Shown here in pieces: positions 8,998 through 18,220 of a DNA stretch of 64,000 nucleotides (position 1 is the first letter of the stretch; the number at the start of each line of letters is the position of its first letter). Source of the DNA: Sphingobacteriales bacterium (GTDB lineage Bacteria > Bacteroidota > Bacteroidia > Chitinophagales > JADIYW01). Location of the stretch: assembly GCA_016721245.1 (NCBI GenBank), contig JADKIQ010000025.1:124001-188000 (forward strand), written 5' to 3'. The notes below the pieces were generated by a model. It made no database searches. It had not been told where the DNA came from and saw nothing but the letters and a program-made list of their open reading frames with translations. The position numbers were made by a program, and so were the translations under genes.

Positions 8998-9962
8998 TGT
9001 TTTTAACATCTGACCAACTCATAGAATGTGTTCCCAATTTCTCCGAAGGAAGAAATCAGCAGACGATTGATGCGATTGCTGCATCTATCAGCAGCAGCGC
9101 GGAGGTTAAACTAATGAATGTGGATATCGGTTTGGATGCCAACAGAACGGTATATACCTTTGCCGGAAAACCACAAGCTGTTCTTGAAGCTGCTTATCAG
9201 GCGATAAAAACGGCGAGTGAACGAATAGATATGCGTGTGCACAAAGGTGAACATCCGCGCATGGGTGCCTGCGATGTGTGTCCGCTGATTGCCTTACAAA
9301 ACATCAGTATGGATGAGGTGGTAGAATTATCCAGGCAATTAGGTAAACGGGTAGCCGATTTAGGCATTCCTGTTTATTTGTATGAATACTCCGCCACTCA
9401 AACACAGCGAAAAAACTTAGCATATCTGCGCAAAGGAGAATACGAAGCCATTGAAGAAAAAATAAAATTAGCAGAATGGAAACCAGATTTTGGTGAACAA
9501 CAATTCAATCCTTCCTTTGGCATGATGGCCTTAGGTGCGCGCAAATTTCTGATAGCCTACAATATCAACCTGAAAACAAAAGACGAAAGCATTGCCAAAG
9601 AAATTGCAAAAAAGATAAGAGAAATACGAGCCAAAAACGATGGCACTTATTTATCCAATTTATTTCAGCAGGTGAAAGCGATTGGCTGGTTTATGGAAGA
9701 ATTTGACTGTGCGCAGGTATCCACCAATATCACGGATATCGAGGCAAGTCCGATTGTGGAAGTCTTTACGGAAATAAAAAAGATGGCAAAAGAAAACGGC
9801 GTGGAAACCAATGGCAGCGAGCTGATTGGCCTGATTCCGCAAAAGGCTTTACAACACGAAATCATGCAACTGGATGAAGCGATTGAATATCTGGGCTTAA
9901 ATGCCGTCAAACCATTCAGCAAAGAAAAAAACATCATTGAGTATAATTTATTTCATAAATAA
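8997..9962 (+). CDS. ftcD: glutamate formimidoyltransferase
   Basis: 321 residues, the size of a stand-alone formiminotransferase without the cyclodeaminase domain. It transfers the formimino group of N-formimino-L-glutamate to tetrahydrofolate, the last step of histidine degradation. The N-terminal LIECVPNFSEGRNQQTIDAI, the VHKGEHPRMGACDVCPL segment (about residues 81-97) and NPSFGMMALGARKFLIAYN are family hallmarks. It overlaps the hydrolase stop by one base. No hutH, hutU or hutI is in the window, so the rest of the pathway must lie elsewhere. Confidence 0.93.
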   Translation: MFLTSDQLIECVPNFSEGRNQQTIDAIAASISSSAEVKLMNVDIGLDANRTVYTFAGKPQAVLEAAYQAIKTASERIDMRVHKGEHPRMGACDVCPLIALQNISMDEVVELSRQLGKRVADLGIPVYLYEYSATQTQRKNLAYLRKGEYEAIEEKIKLAEWKPDFGEQQFNPSFGMMALGARKFLIAYNINLKTKDESIAKEIAKKIREIRAKNDGTYLSNLFQQVKAIGWFMEEFDCAQVSTNITDIEASPIVEVFTEIKKMAKENGVETNGSELIGLIPQKALQHEIMQLDEAIEYLGLNAVKPFSKEKNIIEYNLFHK

Positions 9963-10000
9963 CGTTCACTCTCAAAAGATTAAAAAGCATAACTATAAAA

Positions 10001-10915
10001 ATGAATCTGCTGCAACAACCCTCTGTTTTACTATTGCTTTTTATTCTGGGAATTATCGCTCAGTATTTTTCTTTTTTACCAAAGGAAGGCTATCGCTCTA
10101 TCAATAAATTCATTTTGTATGTTCCATTGCCTGCGATTGTGCTCACTAAAATTCCATTTCTGGAAATCACACAGGAAGTTATTTTCCCCATTGCTTCCGC
10201 ATGGATTATTTTCTTTGCCTCCGCTTTTTTCGCTTATGTGTTCTGCCGGTTATTCAACTACGATAAAAAAACGATGGCCTGTTTGATTTTATGCTGCGGA
10301 TTGGGCAACACTTCTTTTGTCGGTTATCCGATACTGCGTCATTTTTACGGAGAGCAAAGTTTACAGTATGCCATATTTGTGGACCAGCCCGGCAGTTTTT
10401 TAATCCTTTCTACATTCGGAATTTTAGTGGCTACCTATTTCAGTGCTTCTTCTCTAGACCTGAAACAAATGGGTATGCGTTTATTTAAATTCCCGCCGTT
10501 TTTAATTTTCATACTTGCCCTGTTTATTCAGAAGGAACTCATCACGGGAAAGGCATTTGATGTACTGAGTTTTCTGGGTAAATTCATGGTACCGCTGGCA
10601 ATTCTATCTCTTGGTCTGCAATTCAAACTATCACTAAAAGATATCGCCTGGAAAAAACTGAGTGCCGGATTATTTTACAAACTGCTCCTCGCTCCTTTTA
10701 TCGTGTTTGTATTGTTTTATTTTATTTTAAACAAACACGGCGAACTGTACTCGGTGTCTGTGCTGGAATGTGCCATGCCGCCGATGATTACATCCTCCAT
10801 ATTAGCCATAGAATATGAATTAGACAGCGAACTGGCTAATGCTTTACCTACTTTAGGAATTTTATTTTCCATTCCAACATTGTTGTTCTGGAAATGGCTT
10901 GTTGCAATCTTTTAG
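10001..10915 (+). CDS. AEC family transporter
   Basis: 304-residue membrane protein with about ten hydrophobic helices and the auxin-efflux-carrier-like layout: an N-terminal half ending in LVPLPAIVLTKIP-type sequence and a second half with GKFMVPLAILSLGLQF. AEC carriers export organic anions such as malate or amino-acid derivatives. The gene follows ftcD by 38 bp, so co-transcription is likely. Its last 4 bases overlap the converging NUDIX gene. Substrate not determined. Confidence 0.88.
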   Translation: MNLLQQPSVLLLLFILGIIAQYFSFLPKEGYRSINKFILYVPLPAIVLTKIPFLEITQEVIFPIASAWIIFFASAFFAYVFCRLFNYDKKTMACLILCCGLGNTSFVGYPILRHFYGEQSLQYAIFVDQPGSFLILSTFGILVATYFSASSLDLKQMGMRLFKFPPFLIFILALFIQKELITGKAFDVLSFLGKFMVPLAILSLGLQFKLSLKDIAWKKLSAGLFYKLLLAPFIVFVLFYFILNKHGELYSVSVLECAMPPMITSSILAIEYELDSELANALPTLGILFSIPTLLFWKWLVAIF

Positions 10916-11544
10916 ATTTCTTTCAGCACATCAATAATACTGGTATACATATTGTCAAAATACTTCGGAATATCTGCTCTCTTTACCCAAATGGCCTGTT
11001 CAATATCTTCTTCTGTTTGCGGAATTAAGTCACCCTCAAAATCCGTTTGCATTTCAAACCAATGCGATACTTTCAATGCTAACTTATCATCTATCATGTA
11101 AGAATGATAAGTGGCTATGTTGTTTAATTTTTTGAAACGTACTGGCTTGGTGATATGTACATTCGTCAGGCCTGTCTCCTCTTCCACTTCGCGAACAGCC
11201 GCTGCTTCAATTGTTTCTCCATTTTCAATTTTCCCTTTAGGCAAATCCCAGAAACCACGACGATGAATCAACAGGATTTCTCCTTTATTATTTTCCACCG
11301 CGCCACCTGCGGCTTCAATGCAAATAAAGTTTGCACACACTTCCTTAAACACCTTTTCAACGTCGGCATTAAAAAGTATGAGATTATTTTGATTTACATC
11401 ACTTAAAATCACTTTTAAGGTAGACGCAAAATTTTCTTTAGTGGTGTATGGTTCTATAATGAACTCTTCGTGCATTAAATTATCCACAAAAGAAGGATTT
11501 TGACAGAGGTAAACTATCTTGTTATTGATAAAAAGTTTATACAT
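10912..11544 (-). CDS. NUDIX hydrolase with N-terminal extension
   Basis: 210 residues. The NUDIX box GKIENGETIEAAAVREVEEE, followed by TG, is complete at about residues 104-126, so it should hydrolyse a nucleoside diphosphate linked to some moiety. It is preceded by about 75 residues of unassigned sequence that many small NUDIX enzymes lack. Converges with the AEC gene (4-bp overlap) and diverges from pyrE across 107 bp. The substrate cannot be told from sequence. Confidence 0.88.
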   Translation of the reverse strand: MYKLFINNKIVYLCQNPSFVDNLMHEEFIIEPYTTKENFASTLKVILSDVNQNNLILFNADVEKVFKEVCANFICIEAAGGAVENNKGEILLIHRRGFWDLPKGKIENGETIEAAAVREVEEETGLTNVHITKPVRFKKLNNIATYHSYMIDDKLALKVSHWFEMQTDFEGDLIPQTEEDIEQAIWVKRADIPKYFDNMYTSIIDVLKEI

Positions 11545-11651
11545 TTATAGAAATTATTTTTTGATGTAAGAATACTGGAAATTAAAGAATAATTTTCTCC
11601 GAATTTAAAAAATAAACTTAAACTAATTGCTCATTACCTAATATTTATATC

Positions 11652-12299
11652 ATGGAAAATAATGCATACAAAGAAAAACTGGCGGAATACTTATTGCAAA
11701 TAAAAGCAATACAACTTGACACAGAGAATCCATTTACCTGGGCAAGCGGCTGGAAATCGCCGGTGTATTGTGATAACAGAAAATTATTATCCTATCCTGA
11801 AATAAGAAATTTTGTAAAAGAAGGTTTGGTAAGTTTGGTGAATGAATATTTTCCTCAAACAGATTGTATCGCAGGAGTTGCCACCGCAGGGATACCTCAT
11901 GGAGCCATTTTAGCAGATGCATTAGGTTTGCCATTTGTATATGTACGTTCAAAACCAAAAGAACATGGCTTATCAAATACTATCGAAGGTGATTTGAAAC
12001 ATGGGTTGCGGGTTTTAGTTGTAGAAGATACTATTTCTACAGGTGGAAGCTCTTTAAAAGCGGTGGAAGACTTAAGAAATGCAGGTGAAGAAGTAATTGG
12101 TATGATTGCTATCTATAAATATGGTTTTGAATCAACACATCAGCGATTTGAAGATGCCGGAGTTATTTTAAAAACATTAACCAATTACGATTTCTTACTT
12201 CGTGCCGCTATTCAAAGCGGATATATATCCAATGATGAATTAGAAACATTAAATTTGTGGCGTTCTAATCCAAGTGAATGGTTATCTGTGAACAGGTAG
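11652..12299 (+). CDS. pyrE: orotate phosphoribosyltransferase
   Basis: 215 residues. It converts orotate and PRPP to orotidine 5'-phosphate in pyrimidine synthesis. The PRPP-binding motif VLVVEDTISTGGSS is at about residues 118-131, and the N-terminal FTWASGWKSPVYCDNRKLLS is the orotate-side signature. No other pyr gene is adjacent. ATG start at 11652; the DUF445 gene follows 26 bp later. Confidence 0.95.
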   Translation: MENNAYKEKLAEYLLQIKAIQLDTENPFTWASGWKSPVYCDNRKLLSYPEIRNFVKEGLVSLVNEYFPQTDCIAGVATAGIPHGAILADALGLPFVYVRSKPKEHGLSNTIEGDLKHGLRVLVVEDTISTGGSSLKAVEDLRNAGEEVIGMIAIYKYGFESTHQRFEDAGVILKTLTNYDFLLRAAIQSGYISNDELETLNLWRSNPSEWLSVNR

Positions 12300-12325
12300 T
12301 CTTATTGCTGCTAAATAAATAAAGA

Positions 12326-12943
12326 ATGATTTTATCTATCAGTTTATTAAGTTGGAAAACCTGGACAGTTCCGCTGATCGGCGCATTTATCGGATGGATT
12401 ACAAACTGGCTTGCTATTAAAATGCTGTTTCATCCTCGCAGACCGGTGAAAATTTTATTCATAACCTTTCATGGCATTTTCCCGAAAAACAAACCCCGCA
12501 TAGCAGAAAAACTAGGTACTGTTGTACAACGTGATTTAATAAATTTTAGCGATATAAAGGGAAGACTACAGGACCCGGACGCATTGAATAATTTTAAAGA
12601 ACAAATTGCATTTCGAGTAGATAATGCCATCAGAGACAGAATTGAAAAAAGTCCGCTTTTAGATGCAATTGTTCCCGATCAGCTTATACAGAGTATACAC
12701 AAAACCATCGTGGATGAAATAGAAAAGAATCTGCCTTCCGTAATCGGTTCTTCTATCGATAAAATTGAAGAAAAACTGGACATTCAGGAATTGGTAAGAA
12801 ACAAAGTAGCTAATTTTTCAGATGAAAAACTGGAGCAGCTTTTGCTGGATATTACGTCAAAAGAATTTACCTTCATTGAATTAATCGGTGGTGTACTCGG
12901 TTTCTTTATCGGAATTATCCAATTAATCATTAGTGCTCTTTAA
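12326..12943 (+). CDS. DUF445 family membrane protein
   Basis: 205 residues. The N-terminal hydrophobic segment carries the family signature GAFIGWITNWLAIKMLFHPRRP, followed by a helical, charged middle part and a C-terminal hydrophobic helix (GGVLGFFIGIIQLIISAL). This gives a membrane protein anchored at both ends. No biochemical role is established for the family as far as I know. It follows pyrE and converges with the haem operon. Confidence 0.85.
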   Translation: MILSISLLSWKTWTVPLIGAFIGWITNWLAIKMLFHPRRPVKILFITFHGIFPKNKPRIAEKLGTVVQRDLINFSDIKGRLQDPDALNNFKEQIAFRVDNAIRDRIEKSPLLDAIVPDQLIQSIHKTIVDEIEKNLPSVIGSSIDKIEEKLDIQELVRNKVANFSDEKLEQLLLDITSKEFTFIELIGGVLGFFIGIIQLIISAL

Positions 12944-12959
12944 CATAGATAAGGCCCGC

Positions 12960-14534
12960 TTAAAACACTTTATCCAGTATCGACCAGTTGGAAGGCTCAA
13001 AAGCAGTTTTTATATTTTTTACAGAAAATTCCCGAAGTTTTTTTGATGTTGTCTGCCCTATTGAAATAATTTGCTGAAATTCCTCAGAATTAAATTTTGA
13101 ATAATAAGCTTCCACACTCATCGGACTGGTGAAGATTAATAGTTCTTCATTTCTTTTTGAGATTGATATTTTGGGGGAATTTTCATATACTATTAATGAT
13201 TCAACATCCGTATTCCTCATTAAATTCTTTTGAATACTCTGCATTGATTTTTTTGCTTGTGGAAATATAATTTTACCAGACGCAACAGCATCAAAATCTT
13301 CGGCTATTTTATACAAATCACTTCCCTGCCCGATAAAATCTACCTGCAATCCTAACTCATAAACTGATTGTGCTGTTCCCTGGTTAATTGCTGCTATTTT
13401 AAGTGCAGCTATTTTTGATGTGTCTATCTGATTAAAGAAATATTTCACGCCGTTTTTGCTGCTGAAAAATAACCAGTCAGCATCATACGTAAAATCAACA
13501 TCCACTTGTTTAAATTCTATAAATGATTCATAGTTTACCGAATATCCATGTGCTCTTAACCCCCGCACCAGATAGTCATTATCATTTAAATCAGAAGAAA
13601 TAAAAACAGATGAAGGTTGGGTGTTTTTCATTTGATTAACCAATTTCTCTGAAACAACTGTAATAGATTCATCAGATACTACATGGTGGGTTCTTTTCGG
13701 AAATGCATTCCAGGCAGCTGCCTGGGAAATCCAGACATGCACATCATTCTCTATTTTCTCAGTATACACACCAAGCGGCATCTGACAACCTCCTTCGAAA
13801 TCGTGTAAAATCTGACGTTCTAAAGAGGTTATTTTATTACTGGCTTCGTCATTCAGTAATTCGCATATCTTTTTCAGTTCACTGTCCTCTTCTCTTATTT
13901 GAAAAGCCAGTACACCTTGCGCAGGTGCCGGAATAATCATAGGCGCTGTTAAAGCAACTTTTTCAAACGCGCTGAGATCTACATTAAGCCTTTCCAGGCC
14001 TGCAGACGCAAGCACTATAGCATCGTAATTTTCTTCAGCTAATTTCTTTACTCTGGTTGGCACATTTCCTCTTAAATCCTGCAACACAAAATCCGGTCTG
14101 TATGCTACAAGCTGAGCTTTTCTGCGGGCAGAAGACGTACCTACTATTGCATTTTCTTTCAGCTTTAATACTTTCGTTTCATCCACACTTTCCTTTCTGA
14201 TTAACAGAATATCAAATGGGTTTGCTCTTTTTGAATACGCAGCAATTGTTAATCCTTCAGGAAATTCAGTAGGTAAATCTTTGCAGGAATGTACCGCTAA
14301 ATCTATCGTACCAGCCAGCAATTCATCTTCCAGTTCTTTGGTAAAAAAACCCTTACCTTCAATTTTATCAAAACTCAAATTCCATTGCTGTGTGGCATCA
14401 CCTTTTGTTTTGATTATTTTTAATTCCACTTGCAATCCGTTATTTTCTAAAACAGATTTAGTGAAATTAGCTTGCCATAATGCCAATTCACTGCCGCGTG
14501 TACCAATTATTACAGGTGTAGATTTTCCTTTCAT
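12960..14534 (-). CDS. hemC-hemD: fused hydroxymethylbilane synthase / uroporphyrinogen-III synthase
   Basis: 524 residues from the ATG at 14534 (the frame extends 4 codons further to a TTG at 14546). Residues 1 to about 300 are hydroxymethylbilane synthase: IGTRGSELALWQA, HSCKDLPTE, GTSSARRKAQL, DLRGNVPTR, and EGGCQMPLG with the dipyrromethane cofactor Cys250. Residues about 305-524 match the two-lobed uroporphyrinogen-III synthase fold (SSKNGVKYFF, INQGTAQSVYELG, FTSPMSVEAYY). One protein would make and cyclise the tetrapyrrole chain. It lies 101 bp downstream of hemA on the same strand, forming a haem operon. Confidence 0.92.
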   Translation of the reverse strand: MKGKSTPVIIGTRGSELALWQANFTKSVLENNGLQVELKIIKTKGDATQQWNLSFDKIEGKGFFTKELEDELLAGTIDLAVHSCKDLPTEFPEGLTIAAYSKRANPFDILLIRKESVDETKVLKLKENAIVGTSSARRKAQLVAYRPDFVLQDLRGNVPTRVKKLAEENYDAIVLASAGLERLNVDLSAFEKVALTAPMIIPAPAQGVLAFQIREEDSELKKICELLNDEASNKITSLERQILHDFEGGCQMPLGVYTEKIENDVHVWISQAAAWNAFPKRTHHVVSDESITVVSEKLVNQMKNTQPSSVFISSDLNDNDYLVRGLRAHGYSVNYESFIEFKQVDVDFTYDADWLFFSSKNGVKYFFNQIDTSKIAALKIAAINQGTAQSVYELGLQVDFIGQGSDLYKIAEDFDAVASGKIIFPQAKKSMQSIQKNLMRNTDVESLIVYENSPKISISKRNEELLIFTSPMSVEAYYSKFNSEEFQQIISIGQTTSKKLREFSVKNIKTAFEPSNWSILDKVF

Positions 14535-14635
14535 GCTTACTTGCAAATTTAAGTTTTTTATTTCACGTAAAAACGCAAAGAATACAAAGCAGTATTATTT
14601 TTTTTGAAAACTAATTAAATGCAAACTGAAATCTT

Positions 14636-15883
14636 TTACGGTCTGAATTTCTTATTCAGCAGCGATTTTTTGGAAGCTTTGAAAGGCAGGGCAATGTATT
14701 TTTCTTCCATATACTGCATTACTTTCTCGAGTATATCTTTCGAGTGAACATCCAGAGATTCGATATCTTTTTTGAATGCAGTATTCAGTGCTCTTTCCTT
14801 AATATTTTTTACCTCATTGGGAATATCTGACAACGCCAATTCCAGTCTTCTTTCTTTGTACAAGTCATCAAATGCAACTAAAAATTCCTCCAGCATCGCT
14901 TCCGCTTTGTACAACTCTCCTCTTCTGAACTGCATGTTTTCTTTTGCTTTCTTTTCCAAAGAGGCCACGTCGATATAATCAACATTTTCTGTATCAATAA
15001 TTTCCTGTTCCACATCTTGCGGAACGGCTAAATCAACGATAATAATTTTCTTATTGGAAGGAGCTATTTGCTCAAAAATACCTTTCGTCAATACCGGGAA
15101 ATTCGCACCGGTGCATGTCAGAATAACATCCACATCTTCTGTATGATTAATCAGTTTATCAAACGGAACTGCTTTACCATTTTTAAATCTGGCCGCCAGT
15201 TCTTCTGCTTTGCTTAAGGTTCTGTTGTAAACTGTGATGTTGCCAATACCGCTTTTCACCAGCAAATTAGCCATTAAGTGGTTGGTTTGTCCTGCCCCGA
15301 TAATCAGCATCTTTGCATCTTTGGAGATATTTCTTTCCAGTAAAGAACGGAATGCCAGTGACACCACAGATATCGGTTTTTCACCGATGCGTGTGTCGCA
15401 GTGAATTTTTTTAGCAAATACGATAGACTGCTGATAAGCCAGTCGAATATCATCGCCGCATAAATCATGTTTTTTTGCGTTGATATAGGCCGCTTTAATC
15501 TGACCTAAAATCTCACGTTCTCCAATGACCAAAGAATCAAACGAAGCAGCAACGCCCATGAAATGTTTTACAGCATCAGCACCTTCAAAAACCAGCGCTT
15601 TAGATAAATGCAGATTGATTAATTCTTTATTGAAATGCGGATTAATGAACATGAATAAGTCTTTTAAAAACTTATTATCTATTTTTTTATCCTGCGTAAA
15701 AAAGAAAGTGACGCGATTACAGGTATTTAAATACAACAACTCATCTATACCAAAACTTTCCTTTAATTCTTTTAAGCGATTAGCAGGAAAATCGGAAGTG
15801 TCTGCATCCGTCAACAGATAATCCTTCAATCTGTTGACTTTAGCTGTTTTATGAGTAATAGTTACTATTTTGTAACGCTGCAC
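14636..15883 (-). CDS. hemA: glutamyl-tRNA reductase
   Basis: 415 residues. It reduces glutamyl-tRNA(Glu) to glutamate-1-semialdehyde, the first committed step of C5-pathway tetrapyrrole synthesis. The catalytic Cys55 sits in YLNTCNRVTFF, the SLVIGEREILGQIKAAY block is complete, the NADPH domain has MLIIGAGQTNHLMANLL, and a C-terminal helical dimerisation domain follows. Start is GTG at 15883; the next in-frame Met is far inside the catalytic domain. First gene of the hemA-hemCD operon. Confidence 0.95.
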   Translation of the reverse strand: MQRYKIVTITHKTAKVNRLKDYLLTDADTSDFPANRLKELKESFGIDELLYLNTCNRVTFFFTQDKKIDNKFLKDLFMFINPHFNKELINLHLSKALVFEGADAVKHFMGVAASFDSLVIGEREILGQIKAAYINAKKHDLCGDDIRLAYQQSIVFAKKIHCDTRIGEKPISVVSLAFRSLLERNISKDAKMLIIGAGQTNHLMANLLVKSGIGNITVYNRTLSKAEELAARFKNGKAVPFDKLINHTEDVDVILTCTGANFPVLTKGIFEQIAPSNKKIIIVDLAVPQDVEQEIIDTENVDYIDVASLEKKAKENMQFRRGELYKAEAMLEEFLVAFDDLYKERRLELALSDIPNEVKNIKERALNTAFKKDIESLDVHSKDILEKVMQYMEEKYIALPFKASKKSLLNKKFRP

Positions 15884-15981
15884 GGTATAGTTATTTTTCC
15901 TTTTACAAATATGGCAATATAATAGACAATAAAAAAATGATTTTAATCATGTTTGTTTATCTAACAATAACATAAACTAAA

Positions 15982-16968
15982 TCAATACTCGATTTGCACA
16001 TAACATTTGCCGTTCTGCAGTTGCAAATCTTTCTTTACACCCAATGAATAACGAACGATAACGTGTTTATTTTCGTCTGTTTCAGGGAGTTTTCCAATCA
16101 CCTTAGCATAAACAATTTTACTGTTCACTAGGTTCTTGATTTTTATAATAGTACCGATTGGCAACGTTTTATGCATGGCAAAATAAACATTTTCCATAGC
16201 ACCAAGTGTTGTGGTCATCGGCGCACCCGTACCTTTTGTTATCTGAATATTGCCTGCCGCTGTCTTATCCTTAAACATTTTGGCCAGCTCTTTTTGGCTT
16301 TCATTGTCATTTGCCTGAATATCAGGCTTTTCTACTGTCTCTGTATTATCCTGTTCATCAACAGTCAACACTTTAGGTGATTCATCCTTAAGCAACGTAT
16401 TTTCTGCTTTTTTGGGTGATAATGTATTCCCCGGTGTATCTTTTACGGTCGGAATTTCCATAAAAGCCTTCGGATTTGGTTTAAAGGATGGATCCACTAC
16501 CAGCAACTGACTTCCAACTTTCACGTTAAAATCTGTCAGATTATTCCATTTCTGGATATCTTCCACCTTCACCCCATACAATTTTGAGATAGCATACATG
16601 GTTTGTCCTTTCTCCACCACATGATATTTACCTGTCTTAGGTACTAATCCCTGAATAACCTGTGCTTTAGGTTTTAAATCACTATCCGTTGTATTTGAGG
16701 TAGTTACTATTTTTTTATTGCCAATATTCGGAATTCTGAGGATTTGTTCAGGGTTCAGATTATCAGGTGTTAAAGAAGGGTTTGCTTTCAGGATTTCTGT
16801 TTTAGAAACACCATATTTCTGGGAAATCTTTGTCAGCGTTTCGCCAAATTTCACGACATGCATGATATATGCAGACGATTTAGCGGCGGGTTTAGGTTTT
16901 GTATTTTGTCCGAATGAGAACAAACTTACAAGCAGGATATAAAAAATAAGTACTCCTTTTCTACACAT
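15982..16968 (-). CDS. LysM repeat protein with RlpA-like C-terminal domain
   Basis: 328 residues beginning with a signal peptide (LIFYILLVSLFSFG, then QNTKPK). Two LysM peptidoglycan-binding repeats are visible at about residues 35-82 (HVVKFGETLTKISQKYGVS) and 113-160 (YHVVEKGQTMYAISKLYGV). A variable Pro/Thr/Glu-rich linker follows, then a C-terminal block (about 240-328) that reads like the double-psi beta-barrel of RlpA proteins. A periplasmic cell-wall-associated role is inferred. The gene diverges from kdsB. Confidence 0.82.
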   Translation of the reverse strand: MCRKGVLIFYILLVSLFSFGQNTKPKPAAKSSAYIMHVVKFGETLTKISQKYGVSKTEILKANPSLTPDNLNPEQILRIPNIGNKKIVTTSNTTDSDLKPKAQVIQGLVPKTGKYHVVEKGQTMYAISKLYGVKVEDIQKWNNLTDFNVKVGSQLLVVDPSFKPNPKAFMEIPTVKDTPGNTLSPKKAENTLLKDESPKVLTVDEQDNTETVEKPDIQANDNESQKELAKMFKDKTAAGNIQITKGTGAPMTTTLGAMENVYFAMHKTLPIGTIIKIKNLVNSKIVYAKVIGKLPETDENKHVIVRYSLGVKKDLQLQNGKCYVQIEY

Positions 16969-17042
16969 AGGACCAGATTTATGGACAAAAGTCCGTTTTT
17001 TATGATTTATAACTTTAGTTTTTTTTCAACACAAGTTTAAAG

Positions 17043-17050
17043 TACTTTTG
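17043..17050 (+). promoter_or_regulatory. -7 promoter box of kdsB
   Basis: TACTTTTG matches TAnnTTTG. Transcription would begin a few bases later, about 17054-17058, which leaves the GTG at 17053 outside the message and favours the TTG at 17071 as start. Confidence 0.5.
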
Positions 17051-17070
17051 TCGTGCAAATTCTATACCAT

Positions 17071-17793
17071 TTGAACATTTTAGGCATCATACCTGCACGA
17101 TACGAATCCTCGAGGTTTCCTGGCAAACCGCTGGCAATGATTGCCGGTAAAACCATGATACAAAGGGTATATGAACAATGCAAGAAAGCAAAAAGTCTGA
17201 CAAGTGTGGTCGTGGCTACGGACGATAAGCGAATTTACGATGCAGTAGCAGCATTTGGCGGAAATGCACAAATGACTTCAACAGCACATCTCAATGGAAC
17301 CTCACGATGTGCTGAAGTACAGGAAAAAGAAGGCAACACATACGATTTTGTCATCAACATTCAAGGCGATGAACCACTCATCAACCCAGAGCAAATTGAT
17401 GAACTCTCCCGCTTGTTTGAAGATGCAAATGCCGAGATTGTGACGCAGGTGAAAGAAGAATCAGATTTATCTTTACTGGAAAATAAAAATATAGTAAAAG
17501 CGATACTGGAAGAAAATTATTTTGCTGTTGATTTTGTCAGAATCGGTCAGGCTTCGACTGTCAATGGTCGACCAATTTTCTACAAACACATTGGAATTTA
17601 CGGCTTCAGAGCGGATGTATTGAAACAGCTTGTTCAACTTGCTCCTTCTGCAAATGAACTCGAACATCACCTGGAGCAACTACGCTGGCTGGACAATGGC
17701 TTTAACATAAAAGCTGGTATTACTGAATTTGAAAGTATCAGTGTGGATACACCGGAAGATCTGGAAAAGGTAAGGAAAACCCTGAATTTATAA
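17071..17793 (+). CDS. kdsB: 3-deoxy-manno-octulosonate cytidylyltransferase
   Basis: 240 residues from TTG at 17071 (MNILGIIPARYESSRFPGKP), which is the usual family N-terminus and length. It activates KDO with CTP for lipopolysaccharide inner-core synthesis. IIPARYESSRFPGKPL is the nucleotide-binding loop, and INIQGDEPLI and DTPEDLEKV are further family blocks. The frame reaches back to a GTG at 17053, which a predicted -7 box at 17043-17050 makes unlikely. Shows that the cell makes KDO-containing LPS. Confidence 0.93.
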   Translation: MNILGIIPARYESSRFPGKPLAMIAGKTMIQRVYEQCKKAKSLTSVVVATDDKRIYDAVAAFGGNAQMTSTAHLNGTSRCAEVQEKEGNTYDFVINIQGDEPLINPEQIDELSRLFEDANAEIVTQVKEESDLSLLENKNIVKAILEENYFAVDFVRIGQASTVNGRPIFYKHIGIYGFRADVLKQLVQLAPSANELEHHLEQLRWLDNGFNIKAGITEFESISVDTPEDLEKVRKTLNL

Positions 17794-17870
17794 GCCGGCA
17801 GTTTTTATGGAAGGTTAATCGTATTATTTGAATGAATTTTACATCATTCAATAACACAAAAGAAATCGCC

Positions 17871-18215
17871 ATGAAAACAACCATTCAATCAATGCTAACA
17901 AATGCAATCTTTGTTTTATTTTCAGTTGTACTGTTACAAAGTTGTGCTACGCAAGAAAATACGTCTGATATTCAGAAAGAAACAGCTGCTGTACAACCTT
18001 CCGAAACAAATACAAGTACAGCACAAATCACACAAGAAGAAGTAGAACAAGCTGCGGCTTTATTGATTTTAGCTGCTGCCATGAGCGAAACAGATCAGGC
18101 GGATTATACTAATGACTATAGCAGTGAAGATAACTATACTGAAGACGAAAGAAAAAGTGCTCTTATTCACGATGTGGTAGAAACGAATCTGGCGGATAAC
18201 ATTGTGTACGAATAG
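17871..18215 (+). CDS. small acidic lipoprotein, unknown
   Basis: 114 residues from the ATG at 17871; an upstream ATG at 17832 would add 13 residues before the signal peptide. The N-terminus is a lipoprotein signal ending in VVLLQSC, so the mature protein should be lipid-anchored. The mature part is rich in Glu, Asp, Thr and Ser (EEVEQAAALLILAAAMSE and a Tyr/Asp-rich stretch). I do not recognise the family. It converges with the FAD oxidoreductase gene, 5 bp apart. Confidence 0.7.
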   Translation: MKTTIQSMLTNAIFVLFSVVLLQSCATQENTSDIQKETAAVQPSETNTSTAQITQEEVEQAAALLILAAAMSETDQADYTNDYSSEDNYTEDERKSALIHDVVETNLADNIVYE

Positions 18216-18220
18216 GAATA

